64,000 nucleotides of DNA from Bactericera cockerelli (taxonomy: Eukaryota; Arthropoda; Insecta; Hemiptera; Triozidae): contig CM044964.1 in assembly GCA_024516035.1 (NCBI GenBank), forward strand, positions 11,003,624 through 11,067,623, written 5' to 3'. A program made the translations under genes and the position numbers. Shown here in pieces: positions 36,301 to 47,577 of the stretch. Under the pieces are notes generated by a model. It made no database searches and was not told the origin of the DNA. It saw nothing but the letters and a program-made list of their open reading frames with translations. Positions within the stretch are counted from its first letter, which is position 1. Each line of letters opens with the position of its first letter.

Positions 36301-39111
36301 TTTTTTTTTTAACTTTGGTATTAATATATTGTTTTATTTTTAAATATAAAATACTTCTCCTAGGGACCGTTCTTCTGTAAGGGAACCAAGGATGCAAGAA
36401 GCATTTACATTAAATCTGAGTCTGTCAATGGATATTGTATGACTTGATCCCAGCAGCATACCAATAACCAATATCCAATAAATGTGTTTGTTATATTATA
36501 TTATTTGTTTAAAAACTGAACAGTTGTGAAAGATCACTTTACCACATGTCTGAAAAAATTGTCAGTTTTTTCATATGAATAAAGTTCTTTAGAGAAAAGC
36601 TCACGGGATTATAGTGGATTGAAAATCATTACACAATTTACATGATACAGTCAAACCTGGATATAATAGAAGCCAAGAGACAGAGCAAAATTTCCATTAT
36701 AAAGAGGTTTTTAATAAGGCCAGTCTCTATTACATATAAACAGGTGATAAAAACTCATGCATGATTGTAAGAATAAAAAGATAGAGCCTAAACTAGAAAA
36801 TAAGTTTTGTCACTATTATAATTTGAAATTTTATCTTCTGGATAGGTACACAATATCACCTCAAATTAGATGCTTGCCTACCTACAGGTATTATACATCT
36901 CATTAATTTGATGCCTATCTCATAATAACTGAAAGGTATTATACATCTCATTAATTTGATGCCTATCTCATAATAACTTAATTGTACAAGAGATTGAATT
37001 GACTGTGGGTGTAATAATGAAAATGTAACTTTCTATGAACACAGAGATTAAACAAGATAAGACAAGTATTACATTGGGACAACATAATTAGGAGTTGATG
37101 CTTTCACTTCAAAGCATCAAATTTCTGTTGGTAATATTATTTGTGTTATGAAAGCCACCACCATGGTGAAACAGTTCTGACCACTGCCTGTGGTCTGGGG
37201 GTTCTGAGCTTGATCCCACGTTTCACAGAATTTTCTAACAAAAAAATCTCTCAGTTCCAAAATGAGGTAAAAGTGGTTAGCTGGTACAATTCCCACGAAT
37301 GGGGGGTAAAACCTCCTTTCCGTATTACACCAATGAGGACATGGAAAACAAAGAAAATCAACTGGTCACAACAGATCTCATTAGCTCACACTGTTAATTG
37401 TATGTTTTCACTGAAACCCTACAACCTGGTCAGATAATACCAATCAAGGCAATTAATTAATGACAGTTTAGGGGTCAAGTCTACAGTTATTGGAAGTTAT
37501 ATCACCACCTTTGTCAATGAGAACCTTTATTTTAGTGTAAAATCTATGTAAACTAAAGGTACAATAAATTTGATATTTTGAGGATTACCTATTCCAATTT
37601 TACTTTTAATTATCTGTGATTGATTAATGGAAGTGGTTTAACGTTTCATCATCTTTATCAACAAGAACCTTGATTTCGAGGTAAAATCTATTAAGTCCTA
37701 CAATTTCAAGCTTTACTCCAATATTACTTTTAATTATCTATCATTGATTGTTCTTGCCATTACTCCACATATCAGGTTCCACAGTTGCATTATAATATAA
37801 TATTTACCAAAATAAAAAAAGGCATCTTTTATGGTGATCTACATAATTATCAAACACTACCTACCATACAAGTAATAAAAAAGGTAACTAGGTAAAAACT
37901 AGAATAAATTGGTACCCAATAGAGTTTTGTAATCAAGGTCATCTAAATGGTCCCCTATTGTGATGACACCCCTGACCACACTGTGTAAATAATGTCCACT
38001 GGCAATTTTCCCATAGCTTAGTAAGAGGCAGTTACATCACCATCAATGCAAACAAACATCAATTATTCTCATTTCAAATTCTCCAAAACATTTAGCCTTG
38101 ACATAAAATGACAAGGTTTCTATTTAAAAAAAAAAATTAAATAACTTGACATTTATTTTGGAGAATACCAGCTGTAATGAATCTCTAGCCTGTGGGACTG
38201 TGGTGTTTTGACAAAGACATGACCATTATTGTAATAATAATAACACTCTTTAGTGGAAGATAACCAGCAGGTGAGGTTGATGCCCAAAGCGTTTTCTACC
38301 ACCTAACACTCAAGAGTCTTATTATTATGTGGTCACAAACTCAAATTAATGAGGAAAAATGCATGCACTGGGTGATATTCAAACCAATGTATCCCTAGGC
38401 TACCTGGATTACCAGACTAGCACGTTAACCACTTGACTACCTAGACTACCAAAATATTGTAAAATGTTAGATATAATTATAATCAGGATTTTTCCACAAC
38501 CTCTTGCTCAAAGGGTCCCTGTAGAATTAATAATTATTTGATCTTTTGACAAATAAATAAGAAGGTAGCTTTTTCTTTATTTTGTTTAAAAAAAAGGTAG
38601 CTTTTTTGTTTTATTGGTACTGTTTTAAAAAGACATCTTGGTATCAATATACTCTCAGCTTGTCACATTCCTAATAGGTACAGTTTTTACAACTCAAAAT
38701 CCTGTAACTCAGAAGGAATCTTTGGCCCTTATCAAAATGACTACTTACTCAAAATTCCAATACCTTGAAACTTGATTGAGGCTTCTCTCACTTCAATTTT
38801 GAGTTCCTGGGATTCTACTGTATAACATCTTACCTCTCCGTTCCCTTCTCCTGTGTGACATGATATTGCATGGGTGTCAGCTTCTTCTTCAATTCTTCCT
38901 TATCAATCTTGCAACCCCCGGAATTTTTGTTATCACCCATGATATGTCTCAGACCAATCCACTGACCTCTGCTGGAACCACAGGTGAATCTAGCTGGACT
39001 TTGTGATAACAACTGACTCCTCAGAGACCCACTGACACACTGGCTTGGAATTAAATTTGTACACTGTCCACTCCTTATCACTCTTATCACCTGAGGTGAG
39101 ATTAAATTCAT
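24320..39111 (-). CDS. MsrB: Methionine-R-sulfoxide reductase B, mitochondrial-type; 3 coding exons
   Basis: Reduces protein methionine-R-sulfoxide back to methionine. Coding exons on the minus strand are 39111-38834, 36202-36030 and 24471-24320. Donors are GTAAGA and GTAAGT, acceptors end in AG, and phases (2, then 1) match, giving 200 residues. I see the SelR fold in order: PFTGIYNK (94-101), zinc CxxC at C110/C113, [10 protein letters not shown], second zinc CxxC at C159/C162, and the catalytic Cys182 in RRFCINSAS. The enzyme therefore uses cysteine rather than selenocysteine. Residues 1-58 lack acidic residues and carry scattered Arg, which looks like a mitochondrial presequence; starting at Met58 would give a form without it. 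ATG at 39111 is the first ATG in this frame. A candidate AATAAA lies at 24202-24197. Intron 1 is 2.6 kb, and intron 2 is 11.6 kb and holds the nested palindrome. The tail AAAAGGEK after the domain is unremarkable. Family assignment is firm; localisation is inferred. Confidence 0.92.
24537..24860. repeat. ~160-bp tandem duplication in MsrB intron 2
   Basis: Two copies from 'gagacatttt' (24537 and 24701) to 'gaaacagttcag'. Confidence 0.85.
24861..25260. other. GC- and purine-rich stretch, unknown
   Basis: CpG-rich at 24861-25010, then GACA/GAGA-rich to 25140. An open frame of about 136 codons on the plus strand has low-complexity Arg/Glu/Lys composition and is probably not a gene. It may be the 5' end of an unrecognised retroelement. 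Confidence 0.3.
26392..27548 (-). repeat. Left arm of an outer ~1.15-kb inverted repeat in MsrB intron 2
   Basis: Reads as the reverse complement of 28010-28385 joined to 33674-34441. The pair begins at 26392 (cattagactgg) and 34441 and closes at 27548/28010 (caagtaccacaggt). This arm is uninterrupted. It carries the unknown decayed coding sequence on the minus strand and about 650 bases of noncoding flank. Confidence 0.85.
27300..27548 (-). pseudogene. Unknown decayed coding sequence, minus copy
   Basis: Open frame [13 protein letters not shown], then [13 protein letters not shown] and a [16 protein letters not shown] end. After one stop (shared with the plus copy) the coding sense resumes downstream on the minus strand at about 27250-27065, with [15 protein letters not shown] and [12 protein letters not shown] recall similar uncharacterised proteins in other invertebrates, with a 'FFD...K..M' block followed by 'VVNDTAERGVKL' and 'EEQKQ...QVV', but cannot name the family. 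Function unknown. Confidence 0.5.
27553..27812 (-). repeat. tRNA-derived SINE, family 6
   Basis: Full copy sitting in the spacer of the outer inverted repeat. Confidence 0.75.
27860..28385 (+). pseudogene. Unknown decayed coding sequence, plus copy (5' part)
   Basis: Reads [20 protein letters not shown] from about 27950, then [35 protein letters not shown], a stop after RVDP, a second stop, and [19 protein letters not shown] up to the insert. It resumes at 33674 with [18 protein letters not shown] and ends near 33782 at PTN plus stop. A frameshift lies at about 27925. Same family as the minus copy. Confidence 0.5.
28386..30981 (+). mobile_element. 2.6-kb non-autonomous composite element, copy A (TTA target sites)
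   Basis: Starts with GGCCCGTATTTTTGAACG and ends with its reverse complement; flanked by TTA at 28383-28385 and 30982-30984. Three-base TTA targets and GGCC ends fit a PIF/Harbinger-like element. It encodes no recognisable transposase. It contains two 5S-type SINE pieces (about 29262-29430 and 29905-30040), a tRNA-type SINE (about 29540-29700) and a copy of the TATAACATAGAGGGAACC MITE (30560-30960, shortened). About 110 bases at its inner end are missing relative to copy B. Confidence 0.72.
30985..33670 (-). mobile_element. 2.7-kb non-autonomous composite element, copy B, inverted to copy A
   Basis: Same element in reverse, with TTA at 30982-30984 and 33671-33673. It holds the same nested pieces in mirror order: MITE 31103-31527, 5S-type SINE 32040-32200, tRNA-type SINE about 32395-32580, 5S-type SINE 32650-32830. 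Differences between A and B are scattered substitutions and small indels, so the copies are not identical. Confidence 0.72.
34858..34942 (-). repeat. tRNA-derived SINE, family 1, truncated
   Basis: Only the tRNA-like head remains (box B 'gggttcgaatcc' in reverse). Confidence 0.7.
35613..35745 (+). repeat. 5S rRNA-derived SINE fragment
   Basis: 'gatcactgaagttaagaaacgtccagc' and 'caggctgagtaagggcaatgtggg', in MsrB intron 2. Confidence 0.5.
36886..36980. repeat. 48-bp tandem duplication in MsrB intron 2/1 region
   Basis: Two near-identical units at 36886 and 36934, in intron 1. Confidence 0.85.
38242..38445 (-). repeat. tRNA-derived SINE, family 2
   Basis: Full copy in reverse in MsrB intron 1. 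Confidence 0.75.
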
Positions 39112-40019
39112 AGACACAATAATATTGCTCAATGTGTAAAAAATAAATTTGTTAGTCCAGCAAGAGTTTGTATTCAATGAATAGAAAATGATGGAGTTTT
39201 CTGATTAATCCCAGTGGCAGGGTATCAAATTTGCAATCGATTCGTTGCACACATTCGTGGGGCACGGAAACACGCAGAATTCTTTCGTGTTTTTTTGTTT
39301 GTTAAAATTGAGCGATGAATAATTCAGTTCGTAAATTGGGACACAGTTCACACACTGCAGACTACACAAGTATATCGGTACAACAAAAAGTGAAATCTCC
39401 TCGAATGGACAGAAATAGCAGAAGAAACCAAGAAACGAAAACGAAATGATTATGAATTTTTTACGAAGGTGAAATTTCATAACGCCGTGAAATTATTATG
39501 GAAATGCAATATTTTTCACTGCATTTTGCATACCCATCTGACTTAGGCGTTTTAGAGAAATATAGACCCACTTGGGTGATCTCAGTGGTGAAACCTCGAG
39601 GTTTAAAACCTTATAAAAGATTGTGGAAACCTTTCCAAAGTGTTTATAAACCTTGCCTAAGTAAGTTTTCCGTAAACTTAATATTTCATACTTTTTAAAT
39701 CTTGTGAAGTAAAGGTTATTTTTACAAGGAAAATTCAGAGTCTATAAAGTGAGTAACCTTGTGTGCCGTCTGGGTCAGTTTCACAAGCATGGGTATTGGG
39801 TAGGTTCAATTTTGAGACGGGTATGAACTAGCTATTCATTTTAATTATTGATCCATAAGTCTCATGAAAAATATTAATTCCTATCGCATCCCTGTTAAAC
39901 TTGTCAGAAGGTTGGGAAGACACTGATAAAAGCCAAAAAAAATCTTCTTCTTTTCTACCCCCTTCTAAAACATTTCTTTGACATCTTCATTATTTCCAAG
40001 GTCATCTAGCACGAGTGTT

Positions 40020-40110
40020 TTAATCTCCATTCACTGGAAACTCACAAACATGCTAACCATAATGACATCACTCATCCTGGGTTGGGCCAGGAACAGGCAG
40101 CATCATGAAG
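40020..40110 (-). repeat. 5S rRNA-derived SINE fragment
   Basis: Only the body part ('ggaaactcacaaacatgct', 'catcctgggttgggcc'). Confidence 0.5.
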
Positions 40111-40412
40111 GCGTGTGATGTACTTGGCCTGCCAACATAAAGTAATTACAGGGTGTTTGACTGGTTGATGAACTCTGCCAACATAAAGTAATTACAGAAG
40201 TCTGGGTCAGAGTTGTGAAACACAAACACATCTTCCTGCCTCTCCACAGACGTAAGGTCTTTGAGAATTTGCTCCCGAAAATCTTCAGTTCTTCCAGAAG
40301 AGCCAATAGGGAACAAGTCTATAACGTCTTCTTGATCTTTGAGAACTGAGGCTTGAGTATTGGCTCAGGAAAAGCTAACCCAAGAGAATTAGGTTGGAAT
40401 TATACAGCGCGC

Positions 40413-40650
40413 GATTAGCTCTGTGGTAAAGTACTCTCTTGTCATGCGGAAGGTCACGGGTTCGATCCTCGAGCCGACGAAAATTTGTATTCTTTATTAA
40501 TTTGGTTACAGTTGTTTATAAGGGATACTTTCTCGCCCATCAGAGTTTGAGGCATATACCTACTAGGGGATGGGCAAAGTACAAAATAGACCACAAGCGT
40601 CTACAGTAGCTCCTGTTTCATGGCTACGAAATAATAAAAAAAAGCTGTGA
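40413..40650 (+). repeat. tRNA-derived SINE, family 6
   Basis: 'gcgattagctctgtggtaaag', box B 'gggttcgatcc', then 'ttggttacagttgtttataaggg', 'tctcgcccatcagag' and 'ctcctgtttcatggctacga'. Other copies: 27553-27812 and 23680-23875 (minus), 1984-2118 (3' part), 58374-58430 (head). Confidence 0.75.
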
Positions 40651-40800
40651 AACACTCATATTAATAAAAAATATATAGGACGTTTTTGTAATAAGTACCT
40701 GTGTGGAGCTAAGTCTAGGTTTTGCGTATTGTCTTAGATGGGGAAAACAAATGCATAATCTATCATAATCACAATTTTAGTGAATATCGCAGAATCATAG

Positions 40801-40850
40801 AACTTTACCACTTTAATATACAATAATTTGTATATTAAAGTGGTAAAGTT
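40801..40850. repeat. Perfect 23-bp inverted repeat, 4-base loop
   Basis: Arms 40801-40823 and 40828-40850, no mismatch; between the MsrB and ADO genes. Confidence 0.95.
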
Positions 40851-41233
40851 GCTACTTCACATGGAAGCAGCTACTCATTTTTCCTCACGAGGTACGAGTG
40901 TACCCCGTCTATTAAGTTCGCCCTTAGTCGGGTGTTTTTCTTTAACTGCCTCAACTGATGCCACGTTATGAGGACCTTGTATGTCGGTTGTACGCGGACA
41001 GTACCTCGCGAATGTCAAAGTTATCTGCTTTAGCCTGGACGATATGAGAAAGAGAAGGAGAAGGAGAAGACCTAGTTTTCCTCTATTATTATTATTTTAT
41101 TTTTTACAAATAAACGGGTTAAACCCATGTATTGTGCAAAAGAAAAACATGATTTTAAATGATATAATATTAATATTTTTTAGGTTTTAATTATTTATAC
41201 TCAAAATGGTGTAGAATTTCACATAACTTTTAT

Positions 41234-41456
41234 CAACTCTCTGTAGAAACAAAATAGTACAAGAAGAAAATTTAAATAAAAAAATAAATAAAGTTAATAG
41301 GTGAATGTTGTAAATGGCTTGCAGTAATTTTAAAATGACTACAAAATCAACTCACTGTAGAAACAAAATAATGCAAGAAGAAAAAATAAATAAAGTTAAT
41401 AATTAGGTGAATGTTTAAATTGTGTGAAGTAATTTTAAAAATACTGTTGAAACTAC
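41234..41456. repeat. ~115-bp tandem duplication
   Basis: Both units begin 'caactc(t/a)ctgtagaaaca'. Confidence 0.75.
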
Positions 41457-41469
41457 TACAAATACTACA

Positions 41470-41715
41470 GATTGTTACTGTAGCCAACTTGGCAACAGCT
41501 GGGGAAAGTGATGGTCTCTAGCCAAATTAGGTTGAAAAGTTGGCTCGTCCTGAACCACATATTTCTATGTGCGATCAACCATTGTGAGAAATTGGGATTT
41601 TTCTTTGAAATTAGTGCCACAAGCCAATACCACAAGAAAACTTAAACTCTTAGAAAACTGCAAGCTAACCTGGCTTGTTAGGGTTGGCTAGACCGTTCTC
41701 TGTTTACAGTTCTTT
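41470..41715 (-). repeat. Interspersed repeat ending in (CAA)n
   Basis: Reverse copy of the family at 56094, between MsrB and ADO. Confidence 0.6.
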
Positions 41716-42554
41716 AGTGAGACATTACTACAAAATATTTTTTCTACTTAAGAAGAATAAACAATTATATGACATGTACAGTGTACACATTATACACAAA
41801 GTTGGAAATTTCCTTAGTACAATATTATTATACACAAACTGAAAAAGTTACTAAGTACATTTTTTTAAAAAATCTATAAAATAGGTACCTACTTTATTTT
41901 ACTGTTGCCATAAGACTAAAGGGTCATTTCTTTGGAAAAATATTCATTCATTTGAAAAATAATGGGTCTCATACTTTACAAACTGGGGATTTTACAAGAG
42001 AATGACGCGAAGATATTAGAAGTGAATGACATAATATTTACTATTGTACCAGTAAGTTTTTATCAAGCAAAACGGTCGTTTCGCCTCTCAGAAACTACTC
42101 TAAGACATGAATTCTGAGAAAATTCAACTAGATTAGGTATCGTTTGCGAGAGATTAATAATAATAAAAAAAATCTTTTTCTCTTATTAAAAGAAATTGTA
42201 CTTTCCTAACATCTGAGTGCACGCCAGTACGTCAGGCCAAGTTCCAGCATTTCTTTTTCAGAACAAAATATTCATACAACTTTGGCAGTTGGAAATTTTC
42301 TATGAAAAAAAAAAAAAAAAAAAAAAAAAAAATGATGGGGAAAAAATTAATTCGCCCATTAAATGCACCTCCCAAGCACTTAACTAAATGAATTAGTCAC
42401 TTAACACTTAACCACCGATTAATGTTAACCAACGAGCACCAATGGTATCAGTCACTTGCCTCATTGTCTTCACAACTCGAAGCATTATGATTTTTTCACC
42501 CTTAGTATTGAAAAAAGAAGGCAGTAACTCTACAACAGCTATACAAAGGTCAGA

Positions 42555-45500
42555 TTACTCAACGTCCAATTGAATAGGAGGGCCTTTGTATTTCTCTTCG
42601 TCTGTGAAGAAGGTTTGAGGACAAGGTATCCTCTGCAACCTTCGGGTAGTTCTGTTGTCTGGAGATAGCTCACCTGGAAAAGAAAGAATTGTAATTTATT
42701 ATTCAATAGTGAATATATTAAAAATTATATATTACCTACTGTTAAATGAAAATACTCTTTACAATCATATCTCGGCTACCTCAAACACAGCTGCCCCATC
42801 TTCACAACCAACACCACGAATTCTTCTCCGAGTTCCTCTGATGCTCATACTCGTAGCATTAAGAATTGAAATTTCAATTCTAACTCTTTAAATGATTGTT
42901 GCCCCATAAAAAGAACTTTGATCTAGAATTACATACTAGCTAAACCTGTAAAAGTTCAGTATTTGTTGATCGATTTTTTCAATTTTTTTTTTTTTTTTTT
43001 TTTTAAGTGGGGTTTAACGTCGCTTTCAACTGCCATGGTCATATCACGACGGGGGTTTTACCCTCCATTCGCAGGTAACTCACAAACCTGCTACTCACAT
43101 TGACCTCACCCAGCCTGAGTGGGGCCGGGAAAAGCCAGCGTCACGAGAATTAGAATTTGAATGGTCACCCATCCAAGTCTTAACCTCGCTGGATGTCGCT
43201 TAACTTCGGTGTTCTGAAGGGAACCGGTGTATTCAACATGCCATCGACGCTGGCATTCGATTTTTTTACTACAACATAATAAAAGAAATCACCCAAAGAA
43301 AAAAGAAGATATTCAATAGGTTTCATTTTAATTTTATAAAATTATTGCATTCTTCTGCATTTCACTGAATGTAGAACTCTAAATTTAATTATGTCAAACC
43401 AAAACTAATTAATGCATTCTTCAAACATTAACAGTAGATCCATCTCTCTGCTTTAATAAAAACTTCTTGTTTGTAGATCATGATTTCCATTGCAGCCTTT
43501 TGAAGTAATGTTATATCAATTGAAAAACACTGTGTACATCAATTTTGTTATTATTATTATTATTATTTAAAAAAAGGCAAATTCAGTCAAGATTTATTTA
43601 CAATAACAAGGTATATACATTCACAAATACAAGGTAAAAATTATAGAGTAAAACTTGATCAAGGATGGTGCTAATGCTTTTGGTCAGCTGTCAATATAAA
43701 TAAATAAGTCAGCTCTCAATATGACTTACCCATATCTTCAAAGTAAGTACAGTCCTGAAGGGTGAGCGGTTTGTACGGGGGCCCTATCACGTCAAGGAAA
43801 GCAGCAGGCCCATTCAGTGAGCGGATTTCGTGCAGGTTCCGTCGACAAGGGGTGAGATGTTTGGCACCATCCGCCGACGAGACCACCAGTGGCGGATGGC
43901 GTGTGGCGAGAATGGGGCGCTCGGAGTGGTTGATGTAGGAGAGAATGTTGGGGGGACAGAAGTCTGTGGCGGAGGTGTGAGAGTTGGCCTGATGAGAGAT
44001 ATGTTTCTAAATACTAAGATTGTAATGTATTTATTTTTGTGTTTTTTTTTTTTTTTTTCCTCAACAAAAATATCATTTCCATTTACTATGAAAACATATT
44101 GCTAAAACTGGGACTTGGAACTGTTGCCTCCTGGTTATTCTTTATTTTATTTTAAAATAAAAAGAAAATTTCATCATTTTTAGTATAAATTAGTAGGTAT
44201 TGAATACCAATAAAAAATAAAAAAAAATGATATACTAAAATACTATTAAATAATAAAAGTTAGTTTTTATACTCACCTCTTGACTCTGATAAGCTGAGTC
44301 CTGAGAGTCCAGATCAGTTTTATCTTGATAGCAAGGAACAGGCACAGACCCCAGTCCTGGAATATGAAACCTATAGGGGCCATCATGGCCTTCATATTTG
44401 TCTAAGTTCCATCTACTTTCTGTGCTTTCAAAATCCTGTGCACCCTCTGAATTGTGTCTAGATTCTGAAAATCCTGAAGTATTCCATGCATTCTCTGCAT
44501 TCCTAGTTGCACTTTGTTTGGATAATTCATCTTCACAGTTTCTTCCACTGTCAGCAGTTTCACCAACAGTACCTCCACCCTTATCTCTGTGTTCTTCTGG
44601 ATCTAGAACAGAGTAGCTCGTAATCTTCAGAGTTCCAGCTAGTACCCGAATAATGCCATGCATAAGTGGATGGTTGTGGAGGGGTAGTTTATTCCCTGAA
44701 AAGAATTTGTCATGAGTAGCCTGTTTTACTAAGAATTGATTATTTTTTATATACAAAATGATAAAAGTTGTTTAATGACCAATGGTTCATATTGGCTGTG
44801 TTTGCTGTGGAATATGGCTGCCTAGTGGGCAACCACCCTTAACATTTTTTTTTTTTAACAATTCTTGTTTAAAAAAAAACATGGAAAGGATTGGTTGAAC
44901 CTCCAGTAGTACAAATATGTTTGCACAGAATGGACCAGTTGGGTCCCAGGTGGACAACTAAACTTCCCTATTTCAATCCTTGTTGTATCACAATGGGTAA
45001 ACCATATTTCACTCTTCCTTATCCAGATAGGACTACTAATTATAATGACTGCAATAAGAACAATTTTTTTTTTTTAAGTGTGGTTCTAGGTAGTTATACT
45101 CTTCCTGAATGCTGGTCGCAGTAGGTACTAGATGGAAAATTTGCCAGTTGTTCATGTGTTAAACATATTTTTTTAACTAAGAATAATTTACAATACTCTC
45201 AAAATAAAAACATGACATATTGGTGGTAAATACTAAAAATCTTCATCATACTCACCTTCTCTGATGACAAAAACACCCAATGTAACCAGATCATTTTCAA
45301 AAATTTGAATGTACGTAACAGGGGCTCTGTTGATGTAGAGGACATCAATTTTCACATTGTTGGAAAATCTATCTTTTCTCCATCTTTTGACTTCTCTTAC
45401 TTCTTGAGTGAGAAGATGTTGTTCAAAATAAATGTCTTCACAGGAAATATTTCCCACAAGATTCACAAGCTTGCTGAAATTTTCATTGAAGTTTTTCAAG

Positions 45501-45571
45501 GTGTCCTTGTTAGAATAAGAAAATGTTTTCAGAGCTTGCTTGATGACGATTTCAATGGCTGAAGAGGACAT
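42555..45571 (-). CDS. ADO: 2-aminoethanethiol (cysteamine) dioxygenase, ADO; 4 coding exons
   Basis: A thiol dioxygenase of the cupin fold. The family oxidises cysteamine to hypotaurine and N-terminal cysteine of regulatory proteins, using non-haem iron and O2. Coding exons on the minus strand are 45571-45256, 44695-44277, 43988-43730 and 42673-42555. Phases 1, 0 and 1 match at all junctions, giving 370 residues. Visible features are the start MSSSAIEIVIKQALKTF, the iron-binding HxH at His112/His114 (LPLHNHPLMHG), VLAGTLKITSY, a third ligand candidate His298 (NLHEI), then LNGPAAFLDVIGPPY and the C-terminal EKYKGPP. Human ADO is about 270 residues; the extra ~100 lie mainly in exon 2, a polar Ser/Glu/Asp-rich stretch between the two cupin halves. 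The coding exon probably begins at 45600, after a TTTCAG acceptor, so a 5' UTR exon lies upstream. It is divergent from the zinc-finger gene. Confidence 0.92.
42982..43256 (-). repeat. 5S rRNA-derived SINE
   Basis: Full-length minus copy with a T23 run (A tail) at 42982. Between the ADO exons 4 and 3. Confidence 0.8.
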
Positions 45572-46910
45572 GACAAACTTATTGTGTACATCCAATGAAT
45601 CTGAAAGTATAAAGTACACACCAGAACACTGTGAAGACAGGAAAGCTCTGCAGGTTGTGAACTAGTGGTTCAGTGGAAGAGCTCACATATGAGAACCCTG
45701 CCACTTTATAGAAAGCCAAAAAATAAAAAACTTAGTTGGGATTACAACATACTAACAAAGACAACCTACACTATGTTAAGTTAGAGTTTCAACCAATCAC
45801 AATGCACTAAAGACTAATTTGAGGGAAGGTCTCCCTTTTTACTTTACTTTCCTCATCTCATTTTGCATTTGTAATCCTATTTTGTCTTTGGTCTTAAGGA
45901 TTTTCTTTTTATGTTTTTAGTGCCTAATCTATCATATTATTGTAGGGACTGTCTTTTGTATTCAGGAGGATACCCAAGTCACCTCAGGTCCTTAGGTTTC
46001 CAGTAGCCGACAATGGATTTCAGCAGCTGAATTCCAACGCAAAGTGAGGAACTTTATCACTGCCCAGAGCACCTGCACAGGTTGACACGATGGGCTCCTG
46101 CAATGACATTGTCCAATGTACTGAAAGGGGCAAGGGCTCATTGTGACCATTAGGAGTTCCCCTATACTACACCCAACCTTTAAAAAAAAAAAACATTCTT
46201 AAGAACTCTACAACAATATTGTCCACTTTTCCTAGTATCAATACGTACCACTTTTAGTGCATCAGACCAAAATGTGTTTTATGTGTTTCAGTTCTTAATA
46301 AATTCCTTGAATAAACAAGTTATCCTTTAACACCTGTCAATTATAATTATCTCCAGAGGAATAAATACAAAGTATGCTAAAGGTCTAGTTATGAAGACTC
46401 AACAGAACTAACTTTACAATCTACATTACATTGTAGACAAAACAAAAGTTAACTCTTCTTGATCTTCCAGAGAAAAGATCAGGCGAAAGCCAAAGTAAAA
46501 AAATCCACTTATTGATATTCAATTACATCATGGATGTTTAAAAGGAAGTAATAAGGATTTAGTTCAATTAAATTTTTATCTGATTTTCTGATCAGAAAGA
46601 AACACTTTTTTGCAGGATAATTTTAATTTGAAAATTTTGAATTATTCGCGCCAGTAAAGATTATTGCTTCTGAAGGAATCCACAAGAGCGCGGTACCAAA
46701 CAATTAAACAAATGTTAAGCGGCAATTTTTGAAGTTGAAAATTCTTATCTTTTTTGTCAGAAAAGAAAGTTTTAAATCAAAATATATTAAAAAAAAAAAG
46801 ATCTACATTAGTAAATTGATGGCAGGACACTTTCCTTGGTAATTTGACGTTCTTCGGTCATTTATCACTGCAGTCTAGTGGTCAGGAGTACACTCAATCA
46901 TCACTATAAG
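45572..46910. promoter_or_regulatory. Divergent ADO / zinc-finger intergenic region
   Basis: The two genes start head-to-head about 1.34 kb apart. The region should hold the ADO 5' UTR exon and both promoters, since the ADO coding exon appears to begin at an acceptor (45600). I see no convincing TATA box or CpG island. A MITE-like fragment at about 45766-45895 shares the 'aaccaatcaca...taatcctattttg' layout with copies at 6.2 and 13.1 kb. The zinc-finger leader is about 46860-46910. Confidence 0.4.
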
Positions 46911-47511
46911 ATGGAGAATGAAGAGCACATCAGAAAGAAATTGAAAACTGATAAGTAAGACCCTTTTCCTTATCTCTCTTATGATATTCATGGCATAGCT
47001 TTAGTCACTTAAGGTATAATAGAAAAATCTGGTGTAAACATCACACGACTTTCCTTATCCCCAAAAAGGAGTCAAATTCCGCCACTGGTGACTCAACGGT
47101 AACAGATAACTAAAAACCAATGCCAAATTCGTAATCAGCACTTCAAAATCATTGAATTTGATATGTCATAACCCCCATGTAGGATGAATAATAAAAAAGT
47201 TAGTCAAAGCGGGTCCCCCCCAAATACCGGTAAATTGGGGCCGAGATCCAAAAAGTTCAAGATATCAAAAAAATGATCAGAATAGACCCCTATTATTTTT
47301 TTAATATAAGAAAATGTTGTTCTCTAAAAATTTTTGTATCTTTAGCCAATTTAAAGAAGCGGCGCTTGCGGCTAGCATTTGCGGCCCTGTGGCCGCAGAA
47401 TGCGGCCGATTTCAACCAAAAGTTTCGTGGTTCGTCTAGTGTATAAAATTAATTTGTGTACCAAATTTCAAGTCTCTAGCTTTTACCGTTCTTGAGATAT
47501 CCTGTTTACAC

Positions 47512-47577
<66 letters not shown>

